Assembly (NCBI GenBank): GCA_013368315.1
Contig: JAACJM010000018.1
Coordinates: 496,001 to 560,000 of the forward strand
Length of the DNA: 64,000 nucleotides
Direction: 5' to 3'
Source: Tetrapyrgos nigripes
Lineage: Eukaryota > Basidiomycota > Agaricomycetes > Agaricales > Campanellaceae
Shown here piece after piece: positions 44,084-54,727 of the stretch. The number at the start of each line of letters is the position of its first letter. Positions within the stretch are counted from its first letter, which is position 1. A model generated the notes under the pieces. The model did no database searches. It worked only from the letters and a program-made list of their open reading frames with translations, and was not told the DNA's origin. Both the position numbers and the translations under genes were made by a program.

Positions 44084-44494
44084 TGTCAAGAATGCTGTCA
44101 CTTAGCAATTAACCACTCAAGCCACACAATGAACAAGATAGATTGACAAGATATAAGAGGCGAGAGAGATATAAAGAGATAATGAAGACGAGAGAGGAAC
44201 GAGTAGCTGACTATGCTCGACACTGCACTGTACTAGGAGTGGAGTGGAGACGAAGTGAACAGACTAAAGAACTAACTACAAGCCTGTTGGTATATATGTG
44301 AAAGAAGTGAATAGAGAGTAAGTGAATAAGTGAGAATGTCCATGGAGATAGGAATCGGAGGAGATAAATGATGTACATGTCAGATCAAGAGATGGTAACT
44401 GTAGACAAGGAAAACGATGATGAGAGTATGAAAGAAATGAATAGTAGTCCATGGAGTTAAGAAAATAAATAGGGAAGAGCAGTGATTCGTGACA
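44084..44494 (-). repeat. Gypsy 5' LTR
   Basis: It is the promoter-bearing LTR for the minus-strand element. It has CATATATACC about 31 nt before the predicted start at 44265. Confidence 0.9.
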
Positions 44495-44499
44495 CTCAA

Positions 44500-46144
44500 C
44501 CTCTTCCTCAATTTGTTTCTGAATGGGACAAATTGTTCCTTCATGAGCAAACCATTGGTTTGTCATATTTCCGTCACCATTGAGATCCTCTTTTGCTTGA
44601 AGATAAGGTTCTGTATGAGTGCCATCAGAATTGTATGTATAATCCCAAATTTCAGCTAGCTTACTGGTCATATGATGACGAGCTTCTACTTGGAGAAAAC
44701 TCTGAAAATCAACTGTCTCCTGTGCAAGTTCATTGATCATGAGTCTCTCATAATGAGTAAGAATGAAGTAACCCGAAATCGTTTGTGGTCTGACCTGTTT
44801 AGCTAAGTTCCGCTTTACTCTTTCCTTCAAAGAAGAGTCATTGTTCTTGTCAATAAAGAGATCTGATTGAACAATCAGGAAATGATGATAAGGAAGAAGT
44901 TCATAAATAGACTGCTCACATTTCTCCGGTTGATAATCAGTGTCACTGATTTCGATTGGATCTAATGTAGCATTTATAAAAGGATTTGCCATAAAAGCCG
45001 GTACCATCAAAGGAGCATCATCATTGGAATCTGAATCAGCTTCTACTTCTGGATTAGCTAAATTTGCAGCACCTTTTTTGGAGCCCTTCTTCTGACTGTG
45101 ATGAGTTTTCTTCTTCTTATCTCCCCCTTGATTCACATCACCTGTTGAAACATTATTAGAAGGTTCCTTAGGTTTGGGTTGCTTACCCTTACCCTTGTTT
45201 TGGTTCTTCTGTTTAGAAGATCCAGCCTTCTGGGTGTTCCAATTGGGTGCAGAATCAAAATTTTGTCTATCTCCAGTGATGCGTGTAAGAAGAGAGGATT
45301 CTGATGATTGACCAGTGCATCATTTATATTCAACAAGAATAAGTCATTCCACATGTGCCATAGTCAGGTCCTTTGGTACAATAGTGGCAAGTGTAAATTG
45401 GGCATAGTTTCTCCCAGATTGTGGAATGCGATCCATCAGGAAAAGAGTCCTAAACTTGTCATCAACTGTAAATCCATAAGTTTTGAGACATGTGAGAACT
45501 GCTCCCAGAGTAGCGATCTGGTTTGCAGGGTCTTTCTTCTCAGCAAGCATCCAAGACATGAATTCTTTAAAGTCTAAGAACCAAGATGTTGGACCAGGAG
45601 TACTGTACTTCTTGTCTATCTTTTCCCAAAGCATAAACGAGGTCCAATCACCTTTAGCTTTAGCACAAGTGTCCTCTTCTACTTCATCTTTCATGAACTC
45701 TCTCATCTCCATTCCAACATCATTAGGGAGGAAGGAAGAAATATAACTGATAGCCTGTTCATCTTTTTCATCCCAAGAGCTTTGAAGCTTGTAGGTTTCA
45801 ACTAGTTCCTGATCGCATTTTTTAACCAATATTTCATATTGAGTCCATTGATTATTAAATATTTGAATGGTTTGGTTATAAGATGATTGTCGGGGTACAG
45901 TTAAAGCATTAAAAGCTTCATCAGAAAGCTGTTCAAATCCTTCAAGATAAGAAGGTGCATTGCCTGTTTCAGTGGCACTAGTGTTTACATAATGCTTGTT
46001 GGTACCAGAGGTGATTCTGCTGATTCCTTTAGCCTCAAGGAGGCGAGAGATAGCATAGTTCCATTGCTCATAATTGGTAGTATTGAGAATGGGAACGTTG
46101 AAAAGGCTATCAGCAGAGTTGTTGTTAGTGTTGTTGTAAGACAT
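44500..46144 (-). pseudogene. Copia Gag, broken and cut by the gypsy insertion
   Basis: The start MSYNNTNNNSADSLFNVPIL leads through a UBN2/retrotran_gag-type capsid: NYEQWNYAISRLLEAKGI, NNQWTQYEILVKKCDQELVE, DWTSFMLWEKIDKKYSTPGP, FMDRIPQSGRNYAQF-like end at 45344. The same frame then has two nearby stops (45344 and about 45315) and resumes as a Lys-rich segment (GDKKKKTHHSQKKGSKKG) and a Gag C-terminal part as far as KQIEEEV, where the chromovirus is inserted. Past the insertion the frame goes on for a few codons only. Confidence 0.8.
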
Positions 46145-46930
46145 GTCAATCTATGAAGCATCAATCAGTAAAGATGTGCATTCAATAGGTCACAAGTACC
46201 AAGGAACATTGAAGGGTCTAATACAACCACAGTGCATAGGATGATTGCAATAATTCCTTCTCCTTTCTGAGCAAATGCCCCAGACAAGGAATGTACATAA
46301 TACATTTGCATTAATCAACTATATGCCAGTAGAAAACCGTTTGTAAGTACGTGCACATAATGGAATCCTATATTAACTTCTTCATCGGTGCTTCTCAGTC
46401 AATTTCACACTGTCAGAGACCATACTCTTGACAGAGAAGTTGCAATATTGACCATAATGGCACAGTACTTCATAATGGGTGTAGAGATGCCTTAAAGCAT
46501 ATAGGGGAACACTATCTAACTACTGTTTTTCTATAAATCTAGATTGGTGACTTTTATAAATGCCCCTGGCTTATTTTGCCTGAGTGCGAAAAACAGTCCC
46601 ACACTAAAGTGGAGGCTGCAAAGTGTGCCAGTCACTCTGCATACTATAGATCCATAAGGGGTCCACAAATAATTGTTACAGGTATAAAGTGACTTATCTA
46701 GATCTATAACTAAACCAGCAAAGAGTGCCTAATGCGACTCTAAACTGAACCCTGGTTATATATTTTACCAGGCAATATAGATGAAGAAGGAGATAAGGTG
46801 AAACATCAATCCACCAACTGCACAACATCGAGTCCAACAGCTTACTTGGTGATGAGCTTGCTGTTGACCTCAACAATGTGATTCATCTTGACAACAGCAG
46901 TTGTGTGGGACAAGACCAACGTCAATGGCC

Positions 46931-46946
46931 CTCGGGGCCCATAACC
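46931..46946 (-). promoter_or_regulatory. Copia primer-binding site matching initiator tRNA-Met anticodon arm
   Basis: Directly beside the 5' LTR the coding strand reads GGTTATGGGCCCCGAG; its complement CTCGGGGCCCATAACC is the anticodon stem-loop of an initiator tRNA-Met. Copia elements of animals and plants prime from an internal fragment of that tRNA. Confidence 0.65.
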
Positions 46947-47345
46947 TAATGAATCAGCAACTAATCAGCGTAGGGTGACCAGTCAATGGAGCTCACCAAG
47001 TAGAATGCTGAGGAGAAAGCTTGTAGAGCTTAGATGCGAAGTGCTTGAAGAGCAGATAGAACTAGATATTGTTCTGTAGTGAATATGACTTTACATAGAG
47101 CTTTTATACTAGATAAAGAGCATGTAATTATTAATATCTGAATTGTCCATGGACATACTTGGAGACTAAGAGAATACTGCCATTGGCCATATTGCTATCT
47201 ACAGAGATATCACTATATACTAAGAGATAAGAGTAATGTCTGGAGAATGTCCTGGAGGACTAGCATACTTATAGCTATGTAGAAGTTTCATAATAACTCC
47301 ATATAGAATCATAGTTACTATACATGGAAGGTATATAGTTCAACA
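46947..47345 (-). repeat. Copia 5' LTR
   Basis: Paired with 32336-32734 and followed outside by the target duplication AGAGC (47346-47350). Confidence 0.85.
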
Positions 47346-47420
47346 AGAGCTACTACTCATTACACTTATGTAGCTTTTGCAGTGTGGCATAAATCATTCA
47401 TTCAGGATGCTGTGTATCTA

Positions 47421-47461
47421 TTATTTTGAGGTCGCAAATTCAAGCCTTGCAGGGAGCAGGG
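47421..47461 (+). tRNA. Degenerate tRNA-Met 3' half
   Basis: TTATTTTGAGGTCGCAAATT followed by CAAGCCTTGCAGGGAGCA resembles the 3' half of tRNA-Met (anticodon stem, variable loop, T arm, acceptor strand). AGGGAGC can pair with the GCTTCCT of the 5' half at 31196 with one G-U pair. Most differences from a normal tRNA-Met are C-to-T or G-to-A. It is not functional as it stands. Confidence 0.4.
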
Positions 47462-50346
47462 GCATTTGGGTGTTTGGGCAATACACTGTCCGTGCGTATG
47501 CTCCAAGCTGATATCTCATAGCAGATTGAAAAGAATGTATGCAGCACAGAAAGTATGGAAAGATGATAAAATGGATCTGACACTTGGAGCTTGGACAGCA
47601 ACTCTTATGGTTTCTGAATTCCCTTGTATTGACAAGCAGCTTTTAACCTAGTAAATTATTGGAGAAAAGAAAAACGGACGAAGAATACTATTCAATACCA
47701 GGAAGCTGGCCATGTTAGTGCTTTTAAATCATATAAAATTACTGAGGGAAATTTAGATTACAAAAACTTTAGCATAGCGTAGTGGGGCTTCTTAGGAATC
47801 TGCTGATATATGAATCAGCACGGTGCAAGCTGTGGTCAAGGAGTAGCGAGGACTTTCGCGACGCGAGTTTGTTTTTGGCCAAAACTGGCTACCTGGCCGC
47901 CTGCTCTGTCCCAGAACCGTGCACATGTACATGAGCTATAAAACCTGGAGGATTATATATCCTTAGCATATAGAACTATGCTGAATACCTTCGGCAGTGT
48001 AACGGTACACTTGCTGTCAAGCAGTGGTCACTCTGAGGGCAGCTTTGGGCGTGGGAACGGTATTTTAGGAAAACGCGTCATTTCGGGTTTTCGGGCCACT
48101 CTTTTACTGGTATCTCACGAAGCAATGTACCGATCACCTTCAAAGTTTGACATCCCAGTGCGCCCCACCCAGACATATTTTTAAGGCACCCTAGACCCAC
48201 CCCAATGTAGACATAAAGTCAGATAATTGCCAAATGGCCAGCTTCCTGGTACGAGATAGTAATAGTAAGGAACACACAAACACTAACCCCAACGACATCA
48301 ATCCGCATCACCACAATGACAACGCCTCTTCCCCTTCCGCCTCTGTGATGGAACGGCCCTTACCAGCTGTAAGAATCTTGTATTTTGTTAGCTATTGAGT
48401 AATATTAAGTCTCGATCTACTGTACATGTGATGTTACTGATGTAGTACTCTGTAATTGATACTTCGGTCGTGCTTCGGGCATTCATTTTCTCGTTCTTTC
48501 TTACCTTTCTATAACATTCCTTCATATTCCAGCTACTTCTAATCATCTGTTGGCTAAGTATATAAGTACCCTAGTATGTACTTTTGTAAGAAGGCCTATC
48601 TACTCAATACACACCTGTGTACAACCTTACATCTGTAAGTTGGCATTCTTAGCAATGTGTAAGCTTGTTTAGAGTGCTGCTGCTTGACCTTGACTGATGC
48701 TTCACGCTCACCAAGTGCTCGGGAACCTGGTACTTCTCGGTAATGCTCAGCGCTTGCCTGGATTTAAGTACTTTCATTCTCACTACTGATCATCTTAGAG
48801 TTCCTGAACCCGAACTGAACCCGCGGTTCATTACAGCCTCATTATACCCTCCACCACAGCAGCAGAGACTGTAGAGACTAGAAACCGAAAATGTTGTGCC
48901 AAAAAACCCGTCATCTGGTGCTTCAAAACACTAGAGGAATGGGGAGGTCGGCTCACAGGCGCTGCAGGGCTTTTTTCATCACATTTGCGGTGCCAGTGCC
49001 ATGAGGCTTTCATTTGTGTGTACTACATTTCTACTATCTTATTGGCTTTGTAGCATCAGAGGTGCTGACCCTACTATGTCTTTCATCATCTACCCCGCCC
49101 TAGCCCATACAAATTACTCTATGTCTTTACGTGTAGAGTTTGGGCCTGACGACAATGTTCCTTCCCTTTTCCCAACAGAGAGAGCACACCATAAGTATGA
49201 CCATCATTGTCCCGTGAGTGTCTGCTTCCTCTCTTCTTTCCTTGCTTGCTTTCCCCTTTCCCGTTTCTTTGTTCCTTTTTTTCTTTCTAACATTTTTTCT
49301 TTTCTCTCTTCTAGTTAAAGTCACCCTCTCCTGAGTCCTGTATTATCGTAATTGGCTACTCAACAGTGAACACGCTGTCTTCGGGGATGATATACAGCGA
49401 GTTTACCTTCCATTCTACTTTCTCTTCCTGCCCTCTTGTTTTCTTGTTCGTATTCTGCTTTGTTTTACTACGAGCCTTCCTCGACTTCTTTTGGTCATTT
49501 TGTTGTTCGTGGATGTTCCTGGTGTGGGGATTGAAGTTGATGACACGTATGTAGGAAAATTCAAAACCTGATATTAGTACTTACTACTCACTGCTCGTTG
49601 GTCATGGGTCGTGGGTCATCGCTTATGTTTCGCTGACCTTGTCAAGCCTAGCAGCTGGCCGGCTTGACTAGCGTTTTTAAGGCGAGTGTACTCTAGTGTA
49701 CGGAAAGAACGGAAAGGACTGTCATGTTCCCGTTCATCCATCCGCTACCACTGGTCAAGGAGTACTTACTAGTAGGCGGTGCTCACCACCACTGACCGGT
49801 GATACAGCAAAAACATCAATGAGGACACATTTACAAATGAAAAGGACAACGGAATCCACCGCAAGGAACACTCAGTCATCTCCTAGAAATTTCAGATCGT
49901 AGAAATTGCGGTTGGCTTATGCTCAATTGTTCTTTTATTCTTCCTGACTATCAACTAGTCTTTCTTGCTGCGGGTATGACTCAGTCTGTGTACAAGATGT
50001 CGATGAACCCGCATACTTGCGATGCACAATAAGTGCACCCAGAGTGGTTCCGCGCAGACCTTACCCTTTGCCTTGTGGGAGACTACGGAATGTGGAGTTT
50101 GGAATACTGAAGCTGGAAACGGGCTGATTTCTAGTGTATGAATGATGCACAATGGGTACGTGTACCTCCCTCATCTCTCAATCTCCGTTTCTCTTGACGG
50201 ACCATGACTGCCATTCCTTGAAATTTTATCTCTAATCTTAGTATGCTTTGGGCACCCCCAGTCTCTTTCTCCACTTTTCCCCGTGAAACATTAGAGCAAC
50301 GATTGGAAGAAAGGATACAATACTGTGTATGGAATAAATATTGACA
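47462..50346. other. No gene recognised
   Basis: Only short frames. A candidate solo LTR sits at 48368-48631. A short frame from 48235 (MASFLVRDSNSKEHTNTNPN) runs up to it and could be a fragment of a coding sequence that it interrupts. The stretch 49220-49315 is C/T-rich. Confidence 0.4.
48368..48631 (+). repeat. Candidate solo LTR
   Basis: A 264-bp unit beginning TGTAAG and ending CTTACA, the short perfect inverted ends of an LTR, with a TATATAAG at about 48559-48566. No 5-bp target duplication is visible, so the assignment is tentative. Confidence 0.4.
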
Positions 50347-52339
50347 TCAGCCCTGCAAGTTGCTATCAAGGGTAATTTCAACTTGCCATAGCAGAGCAAA
50401 AAATGTGAATGACCATTGAAAACCTATTTTCTCTCCGAGTGGGATCCTGGATCAACAGGATAAGATCAAAGCCTCAGTTCGGTGGCATTACTTACGAGTA
50501 AAATCCTAAGGACATTCCAAAAATCTGGCGGAAAAAGCTTCAAGTTTGGATAGGTCAAGGATTGATGTTCCAAAATAACTGATGGATGATTATGCACTTA
50601 CTTAAAACACAAACTGACATCATTAGCTCTCTCCCTATAGCAATCACCACAACTGTAACTGAATAGGACTGAGGTCACAATTTGGGATCCAAAGCCTGTA
50701 AGTGCTTGAAGAGGCTGTGAATTCAGGAACAAGTTTCTGAAGACAATAAACTCACCCATTCCCATGCATGGCAGAATAAAGCTTGCATGGTAATGTATTC
50801 CCAGTCCAAACCTGGGAGCCACACTGAGCCTTAGGAGAAATATAGCAATACCAAATTATCACTCACATCAGTAACCCTGCAGGTACAGCAACTGCGCCAG
50901 TCCAGATAGCATGTAACCTTACTTCTGCAGGTAAGGTCAGATCCAATTCTTGATTTTCAGATTGTTGATCATTGCCCTTTTCTAAAGCCTGCATTTGTTT
51001 CTGTAGAGATATTCTCCGTGCTCTTTGCATCATCGCATCTGTAACTGGTCCTGAAAACAATTCTCCTAATAATGCACCACCTGTCAAGCTTATCCCAGTT
51101 GAAAGTCCATTCTGAACAGGACCAAATGCATAGAGCTCAGAGAATATCGTAGCAACAATCAGAGCAGGTCCAATAGATCCCAAACTGAAAGCAATTCCAC
51201 TGAAAAGGAAAGAAAGAAAAGAAAAGCATTATTGATTTAACAACAAGGTTCAGCAAAATAACTCACTTATATAGGACAGGAAATATCACTGAGGGGTACC
51301 TTAGCATACTAAGTGGCCTTAGAATGAAATACGATGGCTTGAAAGCTTTTGCATACGGCGCCTGCGTGTTCCCAAACCGGAGACCATGAAGATAGACTTG
51401 TTGTGTGAACGGGGGGGGAATATGTATCTTGCTGCCAGTGACTGTTCGTTTATTGGAAGTTCGGCCTCCTTGATGCAATGTTTCGACCAAATCACAATTC
51501 TTATCACCATTCTTTGAGTGTCCCTTCTCTTCCGGCTCCGATGACACATGAATGGTATCATGAGATGGACGGCCGAATAGTGTCTCCGGTAAGAGGAAAA
51601 GACAAACCATGAAAAATGCACCTATTTAGTGATGGTCAGAAAAGACGTTAGCATCTGAAGATCATTCCATAATACGCACCATTCAAAATGGCACCTAGAA
51701 GGAAACACCACCTCCATCCTTTACTCCTCGCCACATACCCTCCAATCATCGGGGCCAAATGCGCTCCATTCGTCAACACTACCTGAAAAAATCCCATAGC
51801 CTTTCCTCTCTGATTCACATAAAACAAATCAACAACGGTTCCTGAGCCAATCACCACCGCCGCGGTCGGTCCAAACCCATTAAAGGTTCTCGCAAGAATC
51901 AGTGTCCCGTATGATTTAGCATAGGCTGACCCAAGGGCACTAGCGAATCCGGTAAAAATGGCAAAGAGATAAACACCTCGTCGGCCGTATATATCAGCGA
52001 AAGGTGTTAGAATAAGTGGTCCTAGAGATGATGCACCGAGAGCGACGGCAGATTGGTATGTACCGGCATGAGGGCTGATGTGGAATTCGTTAGAGAGAGG
52101 GACAACTGCGGAATTGATGATGGCCAGGTTTCCGAGAACGAGGAAAGCTACGACAGAGACGAGAAGAAGAGTAATACATTTGAGCCACTGTTGAAATTTA
52201 TTGAGCATTTTGAACCCCAAGGAAGGGTTACACGTACCTTTGGATAGTTGAGAGGATCATATGGGCTATCTGTGGGCTGGGGAATGAGAGGAAGACCCGC
52301 TTTATCGAGCTTTATGGTAATGATTGGGGCCAGAAGCAT
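50347..52339 (-). CDS. Major facilitator superfamily transporter
   Basis: A polytopic membrane transporter of the DHA1 drug:H+ antiporter type, judged by sequence style; substrate unknown. The N-terminal cytosolic part contains LIPQPTDSPYDPLNYPK, split by an intron from WLKCITLLLVSVVAFLVLG (TM1). Then come PHAGTYQSAVALGASSLGPL, LTPFADIYGRRGVYLFAIFT (the loop 2-3 motif), SYGTLILARTFNGFGPTAAV, FYVNQRGKAMGFFQVVLTNG and RWCFLLGAILNG. After the central loop there are TM segments in LGSIGPALIVATIFSELYAF and LHAIWTGAVAVPAGLLM. The last exons read IFGMSLGFYS and IPLGEKIGFQWSFTFFALLW, then VEITLDSNLQG and TGA at 50347; the tail is shorter than usual, so the final exon may be truncated or mis-spliced here. 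Introns are about 50-70 nt. Confidence 0.8.
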
Positions 52340-53362
52340 GAGTTCGACAGTGACCGGCTAGGTCTAGCGTCGTAACGCCAGACGGTCCTTACTTATACAA
52401 CAACGCTCTGCCCATGTCACCTGCTCATGAGTCGTATACTTTGCGTATACTTGGGCTTCCACAAGTTCTGTCCGAAGTGATCGAAACATGACAGTAAGAA
52501 GTATATAGATATGTTGAAACTTTACCTATCTTTAGACTGAGTTACGAGGCCTCTTAAAGGCCGAGTTAATTTATGTCGTTTCGTTCTCAGAGCGACCTCC
52601 CAAACACGGGTTCAATCTCCCACCCCTTTTTCATCTCGACGAAAGCCGACCATTCCCAACTGTAACCGAATATCTGACACCAAGAGGTACCAGATCTGAC
52701 AAGCCGAAAATACAAAAATATCTACTCGGCAGAAAGGCGTACAGAAGCATCTTATTACGAGGCCTCTTAAAGGGTGAGTTAACTTATGTAGACCTCGAAA
52801 ATATTACCACGACCTCAAACTCCACCCTTTTCATTGCCACAGCCGGTCTTTGCCCTTCCCGACAACCGGAATGTCCAGACTCGGTCTGGACCAGATCCAA
52901 GGACCGTTGACGTCAATTACGAGGCCGAAATGAAATGAAGGACGAGTTCATTACACTCCATTTCCGCGTGTGGCTATGTCTATTCGGTGTATTTACCGTC
53001 TTCCGCGGAAAGATTGCCGTTACCGTACATTACGTCACCTAATTTTGTCATCTTCCGGAGACGTTAAGGGTGAGTATCATTGTCAGTAATGGTGGTGTTT
53101 TATTTTCGGAAGAGGTAATAAGTGAAAAGGGCATATAATCTATTTTAAATCCAGAAAAACAGAAACTGGAAGACAGCGTTAGCACTAAAGCTAAAGACAT
53201 GCACCCGACTGCCTACGAAAACTCTAACAGATTCTATTTTGCACTAATTGGCCATGGAACGCCAAGCTAAAACCATGTCTTGCCGTTACGTTCCTATGCA
53301 CTGGAGGAAATATTGAAGGGAGAAAGGCAAAATAAATAAATAAAAAAAAAAACACGAAATAC
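52340..53362. other. Intergenic with a diverged tandem repeat, no gene recognised
   Basis: ACGAGGCCTCTTAAAGG with following GAGTTAAYTTATGT occurs at about 52544 and again at about 52756, each followed by similar C-rich text, giving a tandem unit of about 210 bp. No coding feature is seen. Confidence 0.45.
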
Positions 53363-53832
53363 TCACTGATCCTCGTTTGTACTGCCCGACACTACTGCTG
53401 CCACTAAAGTCAATACAGTCTGTCCCTTTCTTTCTTGATCTTCAAACTTTGTGACTTCCAAATCATACTTAGTCTGGCCCCATAGGCTCTGGAGCCAATA
53501 AACCAATAGCAGCAGTGGTGAATGCAAGAGGAAGAGTGATACTAGAGTTTCGGCATATAACATTGATTGGGGAATCTAGAAACGAGCGAGAACGTTGAAT
53601 TAAATTGATATAATAATGACAAATCTGAACGAACACTTACTCTTTTTTTCTTTCTTTCTTTCTTTTTCTTTCTTCCTTTCTTCCTTTCTTTTTCTGAAAC
53701 AGTACCTTCACTGTCTGCGTTCCGAGATTCTCTCTTATTGGTAATATCATTAAACCTTGTAAACGTACCAGTAAACACAGGGAGCGTCGGAGCAATTGTC
53801 AGGTCGATGAGGAATATTAGGATGACGTCCAT
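53363..53832 (-). CDS. Small hypothetical protein with one membrane segment (uncertain)
   Basis: A possible two-exon gene: MDVILIFLIDLTIAPTLPVF with a Lys/Glu/Arg tract, then an intron (GTAAGT near 53640 to CTAG near 53580), then MLYAETLVSLFLLHSPLLLL and a hydrophilic tail ending GSTNEDQ. The Lys tract is made by a (TTTC)n microsatellite on the plus strand. It resembles no family known to me. It could be a chance frame. Confidence 0.25.
53641..53693. repeat. (TTTC)n microsatellite
   Basis: An imperfect run of CTTT/CCTT units on the plus strand. Confidence 0.8.
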
Positions 53833-54727
53833 AGTGGTGTATTAGGGAATATTTGCATTGTGAGTCTTTTTTTTCTGTCTTGGGCCTGGATTGTGATTTC
53901 TGATATAACAATTCTGAGATGCCCTTTCTTCCCGGCATAACCAATGAACGGATATGTTGAACCATTGTTTGGATGTGGAAAAAGTGTCTCAGTCACTCAC
54001 AAAAGGTAAACATGTGTTGGTATGGTTCTATGTTATCCTTCCCGTATATTAACCTGTAGATCAATCCAAAATCTCATGATCACTGGCAGGAGAGCTCAAG
54101 CACGAGTTGATCAAAGATCAGTGATTGACGCTGGTATCGGCAGTGGTGTATACCCAGCTGCGTAGATAAAGGTAATTAGCCCTTGTGGAAATTGCATCGA
54201 ATCTGCCTAGGTCATTGAATTATTTATATTTATTGAGACAGAATGGTCTGCACCCCACAATGAAGATACACATTTGACGTGTGTTTGCCATGCTCATGGT
54301 GGACCTTGTGGCTGTGGCCACTTGTCAGACACCACGCAAACAGTGTATTCTCCTGAACCTATACTATCTGGCCATGGGTGTCAAAACACTTGTAATACTT
54401 TCGGTTATCCATGCATCATATCTCTCTCAGCAAAAAGTCAACACTGAACACTCTGCAATCGACGACTCTGTATGTCCTATAGCAAGGGTATCTAACATGA
54501 GGATCGGTCACTACAAATACCCACGTCCTCATAATCTGAACACTCTTCGATTGACGGGTCTAGGGTACTGTAGCAACAATCAGTAAGGTAATAGACGCAG
54601 ACAAGTTGGAAAGCCAGTCTTACACATACGCCAGACGTCTAATATCGTGGAGATCCCTTGAAGAACAGTCAATGCCATTGCCATCAATGACTTTGAGTGC
54701 CAACACTGCTGAGGACAAAGACCATAT
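53833..54727. other. Intergenic or transposon flank, no gene recognised
   Basis: Short frames only. A minus-strand frame (54620-54997) overlaps the beginning of the helicase region; its product is not recognised. Confidence 0.35.

Larger units (their letters stand above)
37120..44494 (-). mobile_element. Ty3/gypsy chromovirus (chromodomain LTR retrotransposon)
   Basis: It is bounded by 411-bp LTRs (37120-37530, 44084-44494; TGTCAAGAA...TCGTGACA) with eight differences, all transitions, and by the 5-bp target duplication CTCAA (37115-37119, 44495-44499), which shows that it inserted into the copia element. Minus-strand order: upstream ORF, Gag with CCHC knuckle, aspartic protease, RT, RNase H, integrase with C-terminal chromodomain. 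A polypurine tract (complement of 37531-37545) and a self-complementary primer site are present. In-frame stops at 43582-43584 and 40687-40689 plus frame changes make this copy defective. Confidence 0.93.
32336..47345 (-). mobile_element. Ty1/copia LTR retrotransposon, degenerate, with a nested Ty3/gypsy insertion
   Basis: Two direct LTRs of 399 bp (32336-32734 and 46947-47345) with about seven differences, 5-bp target duplication AGAGC, a polypurine tract beside the left LTR and a primer-binding site beside the right LTR show a complete insertion transcribed from right to left. Order of domains on the minus strand is Gag (46144), integrase, reverse transcriptase, RNase H (32903), the order integrase-before-RT that defines copia. 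The element is split at 37119/44495 by a chromovirus and carries a further insertion of about 570 bp at 34529-35094. Several stops and lost segments (including the protease) make it non-autonomous. Confidence 0.9.
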
